A stretch of 9,746 bases of DNA from assembly GCA_002425415.1 (NCBI GenBank), contig DIMG01000022.1, forward strand, positions 2,039 to 11,784, in the 5' to 3' direction. Positions 1 through 6,526 of the stretch are shown piece by piece. Numbering within the stretch: the first letter of the stretch is position 1; every line of letters begins with the position of its first letter. The stretch is from Micavibrio sp. UBA5572. GTDB taxonomy: Bacteria; Pseudomonadota; Alphaproteobacteria; Micavibrionales; Micavibrionaceae. Below the pieces are notes generated by a model that was not told the origin of the DNA, ran no database searches, and saw only the letters and a list, made by a program, of their open reading frames with translations. The position numbers and the translations under genes were made by a program.

Positions 1-297
1 ACGATAGAGGGTCTTATCATAAAAATGTTGGATCGTTCGGTTCTTCTTCAGGGGAATGCAAGGCGTTATGCCCATGTTTTTCAAAGCATCACGAAACCAA
101 TCGGCATCATAGCCCCTGTCAGCAAGCAACTCTCGAGCCTGTGGTAATTTTTCCACCATGCTTCGTGCTCCATCATAATCACTGATATTGCCTGCCGTCA
201 GCTCCAATAAAACAGGGCGACCATTTCCATCTGTTACAGCATGAAGTTTCGAGTTTAATCCACCCTTTGTACGCCCGATAGCACGGGGAACAGCCCC
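1..297 (-). CDS. IS5-family transposase, frame B (catalytic half), partial
   Basis: This is the -1 frame continuation of the transposase, entered after residue 109 of frame A. The 99 codons visible are open and begin GAVPRAIGRTKGG, a signature of IS427-type transposases. The second DDE aspartate lies in LADRGYDAD, about residue 169 of the fused protein. The glutamate of the triad would lie beyond the window edge. No independent start codon is needed if the frameshift operates. The reading is clean, with no stop or internal shift, so this looks like a functional copy and not a remnant. Confidence 0.85.
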
Positions 298-623
298 TTT
301 TTTAACAGGCTTGCCGCTGTTCTATGTGCTTTTAAATGGGTCGCATCAATCATCAGTTGATCCGGTGTGCCACCATCTTCAACCAATGCAGAGAATATTT
401 TATCAAATACTCCCATCTTGCTCCATCGCACAAATCGGTTATACAGCGTCTTGGGTATCCCGTATTCTTGTGGCGCATCACGCCATTGCAGGCCGCGCTT
501 TAAAACATGAATAATCCCACTGATAATCAACAAATCATCCACACGCGGCTTCCCGTGCGGGTACGGAAAATATTTCTTGATCCGCTTAAACTGTTCTTCA
601 CTCAGATAAAACAAATCACTCAT
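255..623 (-). CDS. IS5-family transposase, frame A (N-terminal half)
   Basis: This frame encodes the N-terminal part of an IS5/IS427-type transposase, which cuts and joins DNA at the element ends. The 122-residue product carries the DUF4096-type N-terminal region (residues 1-90, with LSEEQF and LQWRDAP) and the first catalytic aspartate in MIDATHLKAH (about residue 93). The ATG at 623 is preferred over the in-frame GTG at 641 because GGAGG sits eight bases upstream and the family begins MSDLF. Translation in this frame runs out shortly after the slippery site at 297-303. The active protein is therefore expected to come from a -1 shift into the frame that continues to the window edge, and the short product may act as a regulator. 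Confidence 0.88.
   Translation of the reverse strand: MSDLFYLSEEQFKRIKKYFPYPHGKPRVDDLLIISGIIHVLKRGLQWRDAPQEYGIPKTLYNRFVRWSKMGVFDKIFSALVEDGGTPDQLMIDATHLKAHRTAASLLKKGLFPVLSGVQRVD
297..303 (-). promoter_or_regulatory. Programmed -1 frameshift heptamer A AAA AAG
   Basis: Read on the minus strand in the phase of frame A, the heptamer is A AAA AAG, the canonical bacterial -1 slippery sequence. A shift here joins ...SLLKK to GAVPRAIG..., which restores the uninterrupted family sequence. Four G residues follow immediately. I did not identify a clear downstream stimulatory hairpin. Confidence 0.85.
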
Positions 624-712
624 GGCAAATTCCTCCGCCACCAGTGAATCACATCTTATCTATTTTGTGAATCCATAATCAATAAGTCCTGAGCCTAGAA
701 AACTGACAATCT

Positions 713-2080
713 TTATTGATGTTGCTCTAAAATAGACCCCATAAGGTATAAAGATCCAGTTATTAGAATACGTTTGGAGGAATCGGACTGGATATTCAAG
801 CAAGCGCACACAGCATCCTTAAGGCTCGTCGCACTGGAAATGTCTATATCAAATTTCCCACCTAGCGTCACTTTCAAATCATCCGCCGAAAAACTCAAAG
901 CCTGATTTGGAATCGTCACGGTATGAACGCTGGAGGATAACGAACAAAGAGGCTCGAAAAACTCACAAGGATCCTTGGTCGTCAACATCCCGAGGATCAA
1001 ATGCAAATCTTTTCCATCATGATTTGCCCAAATTCTGGCTTGATCGGACAAAGCCCGACCACAACTGTCATTATGCCCCCCATCAATCCATAATTCACAA
1101 TCATCCGGTAATAATTCGGTCAAAGGCCCTTTGGAAATTTTTTGCAACCGAGCTGGCCAACGTGCCGAACACAGACCTTGTTCGATCGAAGGCATCATAA
1201 CACCTTTAGTCAAACGCCCATTGAGCTCCAGCATCGCCATAGCCGCCGTGGCAGCATTTCCAAACTGATGAAAGCCGACCAAATTTGGATGGGGCAAATC
1301 ATAAAGATTAGATAAAGTATGAAGAATTATGCGCTCAGACAAAACATCAAAAGACCATTCAGATCCATGGCGCAAGAGCAAAGAGTTTTTATCGCGAGCA
1401 ATATCTTCGAATACTTTAAAAACATCAGCATGAATTTGTGGTCCTACAACACAGGGAGTCTTCTCTTTGATAATGCCGCCTTTTTCAAAAGCAATTTGCT
1501 TGAGATCATGGCCAAGAAATTTCGTATGATCCTTTGAAATAACCGTAATGATGCTCATCAAAGGATGGGGAATAACATTGGTTGCATCAAACCGGCCGCC
1601 CATACCCACTTCAACCAACGTAACATCCGCAGGTGAACGGGAGAATGCAAGAAACCCCGCAGCAGTTATCAACTCGAACGCTGTAGTTTCCTGACCTGCA
1701 TTAAGAGTTTCGACTTCTTCAAACAAAGCCAGAATATCAGACGTCGAGATTTCAACTCCTGATACAACCAAACGTTCATTGAACCGCACAAGATGCGGAG
1801 AGGTCATTACATGGCAAACCAAACCTGCAGCTTCAAACATCGCCCGCAAATAAGCAAGGACAGACCCTTTACCATTCGTACCCGCGACATGAAGAACAGG
1901 AGGAAGTTTGAGATGAGGATTCCCAAGGTCTTTCAATAAACGTAACGTCCGTTCAAGACCAGGATCAATGCCGCGCGGATAATATCCAGTCAACCGATCA
2001 AGCAACTGCTGCAATCTGGGATCCGGATCAAAATGATCCGGCAGAATACGGGCTGCGGAAAGATCAGGCGCGGGCTGCAC
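713..2080 (-). CDS. folC: Dihydrofolate synthase / folylpolyglutamate synthase
   Basis: FolC joins glutamate to dihydropteroate and to reduced folates with ATP in the cytoplasm, making and retaining the one-carbon cofactor. The Mur-ligase layout is intact: the P-loop HVAGTNGKGS at about residues 64-73, EVGMGGRFDATN at about 157-168, KDHTKFLG at about 183-190 (the family's DHTxFLG), and DGGHND at about 333-338 where DGAHNP is usual. The GTG at 2080 gives 455 residues and overlaps the end of accD by 17 bases. An in-frame ATG at 2134 would add 18 residues and overlap accD by 71 bases, and no good ribosome site decides between them. It follows accD in an operon, a common alphaproteobacterial order, and coupled translation is likely. 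The IS begins within about 40-70 bases of its stop. Confidence 0.93.
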   Translation of the reverse strand: MQPAPDLSAARILPDHFDPDPRLQQLLDRLTGYYPRGIDPGLERTLRLLKDLGNPHLKLPPVLHVAGTNGKGSVLAYLRAMFEAAGLVCHVMTSPHLVRFNERLVVSGVEISTSDILALFEEVETLNAGQETTAFELITAAGFLAFSRSPADVTLVEVGMGGRFDATNVIPHPLMSIITVISKDHTKFLGHDLKQIAFEKGGIIKEKTPCVVGPQIHADVFKVFEDIARDKNSLLLRHGSEWSFDVLSERIILHTLSNLYDLPHPNLVGFHQFGNAATAAMAMLELNGRLTKGVMMPSIEQGLCSARWPARLQKISKGPLTELLPDDCELWIDGGHNDSCGRALSDQARIWANHDGKDLHLILGMLTTKDPCEFFEPLCSLSSSVHTVTIPNQALSFSADDLKVTLGGKFDIDISSATSLKDAVCACLNIQSDSSKRILITGSLYLMGSILEQHQ

Positions 2081-3137
2081 GATTGGAACGCCGCACGTTA
2101 GTTTTAGCCGGAGGCACAGTACCACCACTTTCATTAGCAGGAGAAAGCGAGTCTACATCAACCCGATTTAGTGTCGGATGGGCAAGAGCGACACCAGCAG
2201 AAATAACTTTGGCGGCCAACGCATCCTTGGCTGAGCGCCCCCCCTTTCTACCTGAACCTTTTGAACCACCAGAAGATCCATCATCAACAATACGCTGCAT
2301 CAACAAGGACAAAATACGGGATAAAGTTTCTTTCAATTCCTGACGAGGAACAACAACATCAACCATGCCATGTTCACGACAATATTCGGCAGTCTGGAAT
2401 CCGGCAGGTAATTGTTCACGGATTGTCTCTTCAATTACGCGCTTTCCGGCAAATCCAATCATACATCCGGGCTCAGCCAGATGAATATCTCCCAGCATCG
2501 CAAAAGACGCACTAACACCACCCGTAGTTGGATCGGTCAAAAGAACAAGATAAGGCAATCCGGCATCCTTAACCATCTGAACGGCAATAACAGACCGTGG
2601 CAACTGAATCAATGAAACCATACCTTCTTGCATACGAGCCCCACCGGATGCTGGAATGGCAATCAACGCAGCACTTCTCTGAACAGCCACTTCCGCCGCA
2701 CGAACAATCCCTTCACCAACAGCAGCCCCCATCGAACCACCCATAAAAGCAAAATTGAAGGCTGCCACAACTGTCGGGTTACCACCAACCATGCCAAAGG
2801 CCACAACAATGGCATCTTTCTCTCTGGTTTTGGACTGAGCATCTTTCAAACGATCAACATATTTTTTCTTGTCTTTGAACTTCAAAGGATCCTGAGGAAC
2901 GCTCGGCACCGCCAGACGTTCATATTTGGAATCATCAAAGATCAAGGCCAGACGTTCTTTGATGGTAATTTTCATGTGATGACCACAATGATTACAAACA
3001 TTCAGATTCTCGGCAAGATCACGATGAAACAACATGCCTTCGCATGACGGGCATTTTTGCCACAAATTCTCGGGAACATCCTTTGATCCAACAATCGAGC
3101 GGATTTTAGGACGAATATAATTGGACAACCAGTTCAT
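2064..3137 (-). CDS. accD: Acetyl-CoA carboxylase carboxyltransferase, beta subunit
   Basis: AccD pairs with AccA to transfer the carboxyl group from biotin to acetyl-CoA, giving malonyl-CoA for fatty-acid synthesis. A four-cysteine zinc ribbon is visible (C29, C32, C48, C51). It is followed by a crotonase-type carboxyltransferase domain with SGGARMQEG at about 164-172, TDPTTGGVSASFAMLGD at about 201-217 and GFAGKRVIEET at about 228-238. The start at 3137 (MNWLSNYIRPK) matches the family and has GAGAG upstream; the frame stays open for 25 more codons that look non-coding. At 357 residues it is longer than the usual near-300. The extra part, from about residue 286, is rich in Gly, Ser, Lys and Arg. 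The gene leads an operon with folC. Confidence 0.96.
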   Translation of the reverse strand: MNWLSNYIRPKIRSIVGSKDVPENLWQKCPSCEGMLFHRDLAENLNVCNHCGHHMKITIKERLALIFDDSKYERLAVPSVPQDPLKFKDKKKYVDRLKDAQSKTREKDAIVVAFGMVGGNPTVVAAFNFAFMGGSMGAAVGEGIVRAAEVAVQRSAALIAIPASGGARMQEGMVSLIQLPRSVIAVQMVKDAGLPYLVLLTDPTTGGVSASFAMLGDIHLAEPGCMIGFAGKRVIEETIREQLPAGFQTAEYCREHGMVDVVVPRQELKETLSRILSLLMQRIVDDGSSGGSKGSGRKGGRSAKDALAAKVISAGVALAHPTLNRVDVDSLSPANESGGTVPPAKTNVRRSNRAARA

Positions 3138-3173
3138 AAATAACTCTCGCAATACAATTGGCAATAAACACGG

Positions 3174-3203
3174 ACTATAGCGGAAAAACCTATCCGAACT
3201 CAA
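3174..3203 (-). promoter_or_regulatory. Candidate sigma-70-type promoter for accD-folC
   Basis: On the minus strand, TTGAGT (3198-3203) and TATAGT (3174-3179) are separated by 18 bases, close to the housekeeping -35/-10 consensus. Transcription would begin near 3166, giving a leader of roughly 30 nt before the accD start at 3137. The call is from consensus match and position only. Confidence 0.5.
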
Positions 3204-3244
3204 GCACAGCAAATGACCATAAAATATGAAAAATAATAAAGAGA

Positions 3245-3589
3245 TTAGAGAGGGGGATAATCATATCTTTTGATTTCAGGATAACCCGCTGTATTTTCTG
3301 TCACAACAATCCGGTATTCGCAAACCTCGGATATTTTAGGATAACCTCCTTGAAAGGCAAAAGCAGCAGCAAATGCGTTAAAAACTGTTTGTTGCGCCGT
3401 TTGTAATGACCCATGGTTATAACGGATAGCGCTGCCAGAAAAAATACGACCGTCTCTCGCCAGAACAGCAATACCCTCTGGTATTAAATCCGCAGATTTT
3501 GCCATAAAATACTCATACAAGGCTATTTGAACGATGGGATCATCTCGATCGATTTTATTATTCATAACAAAAAATAGCAAAATTTCCAT
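3245..3589 (-). CDS. Cytidine deaminase-like protein lacking the catalytic residues
   Basis: This is a 114-residue protein if it starts at the ATG at 3589; an alternative ATG at 3565 gives 106. Residues 38-54 read EGIAVLARDGRIFSGSA, the second strand and turn of the cytidine deaminase fold. From recall, DGRIFSGS is identical to a stretch in the non-catalytic C-terminal domain of the two-domain E. coli enzyme. Where an active enzyme has the zinc-binding, proton-shuttling C-A-E-R-T, this protein has TAQQT (64-68). No later Cys-x-x-Cys follows either. It is therefore probably a pseudoenzyme or binding protein, not a deaminase. Neither start has a strong ribosome site. The frame stays open upstream across the divergent lipoprotein gene, but that extension is not credible. 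It stands alone, with no catalytic partner domain visible in the window. Confidence 0.6.
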   Translation of the reverse strand: MEILLFFVMNNKIDRDDPIVQIALYEYFMAKSADLIPEGIAVLARDGRIFSGSAIRYNHGSLQTAQQTVFNAFAAAFAFQGGYPKISEVCEYRIVVTENTAGYPEIKRYDYPPL

Positions 3590-3710
3590 CCTGATACAAG
3601 CTATTCTGCAATGCCCACCCTTGAGAACCAGTGATGAGCGTGCTAAGTCTTTGTTTCTAACGGATGGTGCATATGCGCCATGACAAGCGATAATTATAAA
3701 GGAAACAAAT

Positions 3711-4238
3711 ATGATTCGTTTAGCCCTGATTGCCCTTTTGATCCCTGTAATAGCTCTGATGAACGCCTGTAGTAACGGAGAAGCAAAATATCCGACTGGC
3801 GCAGACCGGACGGCAACGGGTGCCAATAGCATTTATGATAAAGCCCCAAGCATATTCGGTGACGGCGGCATGGAAATATTTGGTGGCAAAAAAAGCAGTT
3901 CAGGGCCAGGTGAAAACGGCGTTGCTGTGAATAGCTATTTATGGCGTGCTGCCCTCGATACCGTATCCTTTATGCCTCTGGCATCCGCTGACCCGTTTGG
4001 CGGCACAATCATCACAGACTGGTATTCCGATCCGGCTACACCGAATGAACGAACGAAACTTAATGTTTTTATTCTCGATCGCCAACTTAAAGCCGAAGCG
4101 ATTTCAGTCAAGGTGTTCCGTCAGGTTAAATCCGGCGGATCATGGAAAGATGCCACAGTCGCCGCAGATACAGGCCGCAAAATGGAAGATGCAATTCTGT
4201 CACGCGCCCGCGAAATGCGTCTAACTCAAGAACAATAA
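3711..4238 (+). CDS. DUF3576 family lipoprotein
   Basis: This 175-residue protein is of a family found mainly in alphaproteobacteria and of unknown function. The N-terminus is a short lipoprotein signal peptide: positive start, hydrophobic core at residues 4-17, and a lipobox-like LMNAC with the acylated cysteine at 20. Serine follows the cysteine, which favours sorting to the outer membrane. The DUF3576 core runs from about residue 68 and includes VNSYLWRAALDTVSFMPLAS, DPFGGTIITDWYS and a C-terminal AILSRAREMR. Its linker (20-65) is Gly/Ser-rich and probably flexible. The start is well set by AAAGGA at 3698-3703. It is divergent from the deaminase-like gene and convergent with rlmB. Confidence 0.88.
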   Translation: MIRLALIALLIPVIALMNACSNGEAKYPTGADRTATGANSIYDKAPSIFGDGGMEIFGGKKSSSGPGENGVAVNSYLWRAALDTVSFMPLASADPFGGTIITDWYSDPATPNERTKLNVFILDRQLKAEAISVKVFRQVKSGGSWKDATVAADTGRKMEDAILSRAREMRLTQEQ

Positions 4239-4338
4239 AGCCAAATAGCACAATCTCATTTGATAAAAAACCAGCGACAACGCGTAGAAAAACACCGTGA
4301 GGAGTGCAGTGATGATATCACAAAGTGATTTGGAAAGG

Positions 4339-5298
4339 CTATCCTGTGGTTACAGCATAAAGCGATACAGCCGCAGCATTCGAGACATTCAGACTTGATA
4401 AAGCGCCAAAAGTTGGTAACTGCACCAAGACATCACATTTATCCCGCACCAACGGTCGCAACCCGGGACCTTCTGCACCCAGAACCAATAAAGTTTTGTT
4501 ATATTTTTGTGCCTGCCCGATTGTTTTTTCGCCACGCTCATCCAAAGCAAGTGCAAAATATCCGCTTTCCTGCATGGCTTCAATCGTCCGCGCCAGATTG
4601 GTTTCATAAACTACGGAAATATGCTCCATCGCCCCTGACGCAACCTTGGCCACCAAACCGTTTAAAGGGGGGGCATATCGACTTTGAACGATAATAGCGT
4701 CTGCTCCAAAGGCGCAAGCCGAACGGATCACAGCCCCCAGATTATGAGGGTCGGTCACCTGATCGAGCATAACCACAACCGATTTATCTTTTTGCGCTGC
4801 CCGATTGATAATATCCGGCAAATAAACATCAGCCAAAGGATCACAATCGATTCCGATTCCCTGATGAACAGTCCCCTTTGGCAAAGCGCGATCAAAAGCA
4901 TCCTTGTCCAACAACGTCACAGCAGGCAATTTAAGACCGGTTGCCATGGCTGCTTCAACCATATCCACAACCTCGAACTCACTTTGCTCGGTGGCATAGA
5001 TATGATGAATAGTCCGTGTGGGGTTTAATAACGCCGCCAAGACCGCGTGAGAGCCATACAGACCAATGCGCACACGGGGACTATGACCGACATCACTGCC
5101 ACGCTTTTTCTTGAACCCTTCGGGTTTTGTGCCATTACCTACACCTTGACGTGTCGGAGGTCTTCGGCTGGGGCTTTTATCCCGCCCCAAATCTGCCCGC
5201 GATCCGAATTCAGAGGCCTTATTACGGGTGCGGTCACCTTGATGACGGGGATTTGAGGAAGGTTTTCCACCTTTTCCAAAAGAATTTTTCGATTTCAT
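4339..5298 (-). CDS. rlmB: 23S rRNA 2'-O-methyltransferase RlmB-like (TrmH/SpoU family)
   Basis: This is a SPOUT-class methyltransferase that uses S-adenosylmethionine to 2'-O-methylate ribose. The closest family is RlmB, which modifies a guanosine in the peptidyl-transferase region of 23S rRNA. All three knot motifs are present: motif 1 LDQVTDPHNLGAVIRSA at 179-195 with the key Asn186, motif 2 VLGAEGPGLRP at 272-282, and motif 3 LSSLNVSNAAAVSLY at 300-314. A substrate-binding domain occupies about 76-155. Residues 1-75 are an unusual basic, low-complexity tail rich in Lys, Arg, Ser and Gly that most likely contacts rRNA. At 319 residues it is longer than the enterobacterial form (near 240) because of this tail. 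It is divergent from tRNA-Tyr, a common neighbour in this class. Confidence 0.9.
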   Translation of the reverse strand: MKSKNSFGKGGKPSSNPRHQGDRTRNKASEFGSRADLGRDKSPSRRPPTRQGVGNGTKPEGFKKKRGSDVGHSPRVRIGLYGSHAVLAALLNPTRTIHHIYATEQSEFEVVDMVEAAMATGLKLPAVTLLDKDAFDRALPKGTVHQGIGIDCDPLADVYLPDIINRAAQKDKSVVVMLDQVTDPHNLGAVIRSACAFGADAIIVQSRYAPPLNGLVAKVASGAMEHISVVYETNLARTIEAMQESGYFALALDERGEKTIGQAQKYNKTLLVLGAEGPGLRPLVRDKCDVLVQLPTFGALSSLNVSNAAAVSLYAVTTG

Positions 5299-5399
5299 TG
5301 TCTTTACTCTTGACTTTATGTGCGAATTCTCTTTTCTTCTGTTCTCACAATTCTGTCCAGCTTTTTATTTAAAGCAGGCAAAGAAAAGTGAAACCTGAT

Positions 5400-5485
5400 G
5401 GAAGGGTGGCCGAGTGGTTAATGGCAGCAGACTGTAAATCTGCCCGCGTGAGCGTACACAGGTTCAAATCCTGTCCCTTCCACCA
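5400..5485 (+). tRNA. tRNA-Tyr (anticodon GTA)
   Basis: This is a class II tRNA of 86 nt with an encoded CCA end. The acceptor stem GGAAGGG (5400-5406) pairs with CCCTTCC (5475-5481), followed by discriminator A and CCA (5483-5485). The anticodon stem gcaga/tctgc (5427-5431/5439-5443) holds the loop with GTA at 5434-5436. The T arm is acagg-ttcaaat-cctgt. The long variable arm is as expected for tyrosine. All stems are intact, so this is not a remnant of an integration event. Confidence 0.97.
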
Positions 5486-5492
5486 TTTAAAT

Positions 5493-5520
5493 AAAAAAAC
5501 ACCCTTATGGGTGTTTTTTT
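5493..5520 (+). terminator. Intrinsic terminator after tRNA-Tyr
   Basis: A perfect 12-bp stem (5493-5504 with 5509-5520) closes a TTAT loop. The CACCC/GGGTG core is flanked by A and T runs, so the descending arm itself provides the T tract. It lies eight bases past the tRNA CCA end and would release the tRNA precursor. The A/T symmetry would let it work on both strands. Confidence 0.88.
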
Positions 5521-5567
5521 TATGCCTGAAAAAGCATATTTCTGCGCTGTTTTGCCTGTATGTGTGA

Positions 5568-5592
5568 GCACTGTTAGAAAAAATCACAGTGC
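5568..5592. repeat. Inverted repeat GCACTGT-N11-ACAGTGC
   Basis: This is a perfect 7-bp dyad with an 11-base A-rich centre. There is no T run after it, so it is more likely a protein-binding site than a terminator. Its position in the presumed junction region makes a recombinase or repressor site plausible, but no second copy is present. Confidence 0.45.
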
Positions 5593-5677
5593 AAAATTCT
5601 CTCTCAAACCTCTTATTCTCTTACCTCTCTGAGCACCTTTACGATTTTCCGTACTCACCTTAAAGCCTTGATTTAAA

Positions 5678-5695
5678 ATCATTTTCAAAAATGAT
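5678..5695. repeat. Perfect palindrome ATCATTTT-CA-AAAATGAT
   Basis: This is an 8-bp perfect dyad with a 2-base centre, in the style of a repressor operator, 66 bases upstream of the bipartite motif. It lies outside any gene. The A/T content raises the chance that it is fortuitous. Confidence 0.4.
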
Positions 5696-5761
5696 GGTTG
5701 GCATCCTATGAATGGTATCTGTCTTAGCGATTTTCTAACTTTTCAAATTTTTTTCATCGGA

Positions 5762-5794
5762 CTTCGTCATTTCAGCATCCGACTTTGTACCGGC
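5762..5794 (+). promoter_or_regulatory. Bipartite motif copy A, cttcgtcatt-N13-ttgtaccggc
   Basis: Box 1 is at 5762-5771 and box 2 at 5785-5794. Both match the copy at 9049-9081 base for base with the same 13-base spacer, while the spacer sequence differs. A run of seven T lies just upstream, and the start codon of the first element gene follows after 31 nt with GGAG between. Box centres are 23 bp apart, the usual -35/-10 distance, so this may be the promoter of the integration operon. Neither box resembles housekeeping consensus. Confidence 0.6.
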
Positions 5795-5825
5795 ATCAGA
5801 GCAACAACAAATATGGAGTTCTCAC

Positions 5826-6041
5826 ATGCGATTAAGTACAAAACTGCCCGATGAAATGAGCGCAAATGAACGCTTAAAGGAAATAGCATCCATTCTGGCC
5901 AAGGCCGTATCCAGGGATAATCAGGGCGATGCCAACATATTGAGAAACCTTGAGAATAAGAGAGGTTTTACTGGACTTCCTTATCCTGAGAAGCATTCAT
6001 GTCCATCGAGCAAAAAGTTCTCAAAACAACAAGGAAAATGA
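5826..6041 (+). CDS. Small protein preceding the DUF2924-recombinase pair
   Basis: This 71-residue protein has no function I can assign. The N-terminal half (MSANERLKEIASILAKAVSR) is a predicted amphipathic helix. It resembles the short proteins, recalled from alphaproteobacterial elements, that begin the same recombinase operon with an ERLxEIAxILA pattern. The rest is polar with a SCPSSK segment. The start is supported by GGAG ten bases upstream. The stop at 6039-6041 runs directly into the AGGAG of the next gene, so translation is probably coupled. No membrane segment or known DNA-binding motif is visible. Confidence 0.7.
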   Translation: MRLSTKLPDEMSANERLKEIASILAKAVSRDNQGDANILRNLENKRGFTGLPYPEKHSCPSSKKFSKQQGK

Positions 6042-6052
6042 AGGAGCTAGAC

Positions 6053-6526
6053 ATGAATATCAATGTTGTAAAAACGGTGGCGGAGTTTGAAGGCATGAGC
6101 GCAAAAGAGCTGTTGGCAGAATGGCCACGCTATTTTGATGATCCGCCAAAAAGCAGATCCAATAAAAGCTATCTGATGGGCGAACTGATTTACCGTATTC
6201 AGGAGTTGTCATACGGCGGTTTGACCAAGCAAACGATTGATCGCCTTGAGGCGCTGGCTGAAAACAAGTCCCTGAAAGAACGCAAAGGCGATATTTCCCG
6301 TCTTGCTATCGGAACACGATTGGTGCGGGAGGTTAAAGGCGTTGAGCATCACGTAACGGTTCTGGAGGAAGGATACGAGTATCAGGGCGTTAAATATAAA
6401 AGCCTGTCTGGCGTTGCATATGCCATCACAGGGACGCGCTGGAATGGCAATGTGTTTTTTGGTCTCGGCAAACATAAAGATAATGAAAAGCGACCATATC
6501 AACGCAGTAGAAAGGTAAGGAAATGA
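6053..6526 (+). CDS. DUF2924 domain-containing protein
   Basis: This is a 157-residue protein of the DUF2924 family, which regularly sits immediately before large serine recombinases in alphaproteobacterial phages and islands. Its function is unestablished; an accessory role in recombination is a reasonable inference from that linkage. The N-terminal helical part has the family's AEFEGMSAKELLAEW followed by SYLMGELIYRIQE. The C-terminal part has the repeat-like VLEEGYEYQGVKYKSLSG and ends in ITGTRWNGNVFFGL, the family's closing signature. The ATG at 6053 has AGGAG six bases upstream. An in-frame ATG at 5999 lies inside the preceding gene and is less likely. The stop overlaps the recombinase start as ATGA, so the two are translationally coupled. 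Confidence 0.85.
   Translation: MNINVVKTVAEFEGMSAKELLAEWPRYFDDPPKSRSNKSYLMGELIYRIQELSYGGLTKQTIDRLEALAENKSLKERKGDISRLAIGTRLVREVKGVEHHVTVLEEGYEYQGVKYKSLSGVAYAITGTRWNGNVFFGLGKHKDNEKRPYQRSRKVRK

Larger units (their letters stand above)
1..673 (-). mobile_element. IS5-family (IS427-type) insertion sequence, one end only
   Basis: This is the 5' end of an insertion sequence transcribed leftward and cut by the window edge. Its transposase is split into two overlapping frames joined by a -1 frameshift site, which is the arrangement of the IS427 branch of IS5. The outer terminus lies between the transposase start (623) and the folC stop (713). The block at about 643-673, containing two copies of gtgaatc, is the likely terminal sequence. 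The exact terminal repeat and target duplication cannot be fixed because the other end is outside the window. Both transposase frames are open as far as can be seen, so the copy may be active. Confidence 0.85.
5521..5825. other. Gene-free stretch, probable host/element junction and control region
   Basis: No credible gene lies between the tRNA terminator and the ATG at 5826. The stretch holds a small dyad (TATGC/GCATA, 5521-5538), a 7-bp dyad at 5568-5592, a perfect 8-bp dyad at 5678-5695 and, near its right end, the bipartite motif shared with 9049-9081. The boundary between chromosome and mobile element must lie here or close by, because host genes end on the left and the recombinase operon starts on the right. 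No duplication of the tRNA 3' end or other att-like repeat is visible within the window. Confidence 0.6.

Noticed and set aside
2628..3047. Open frame of 139 codons on the plus strand
   Set aside because: It lies wholly antisense to the conserved catalytic region of accD and its translation has no recognisable domain.
3590..3832. Open frame extending the cytidine deaminase-like gene upstream by about 80 residues
   Set aside because: It runs antisense through the signal peptide of the well-supported DUF3576 lipoprotein and has no family-like sequence or ribosome site.
4317..4329. ATCAC-AAA-GTGAT hairpin between DUF3576 and rlmB as a terminator
   Set aside because: The stem is only 5 bp and is not followed by a T run on either strand.
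5475..5485. tRNA-Tyr 3' end as a tyrosine-integrase-style attachment site
   Set aside because: No second copy of the tRNA end is present and the element carries a serine recombinase, which rarely uses tRNA genes.
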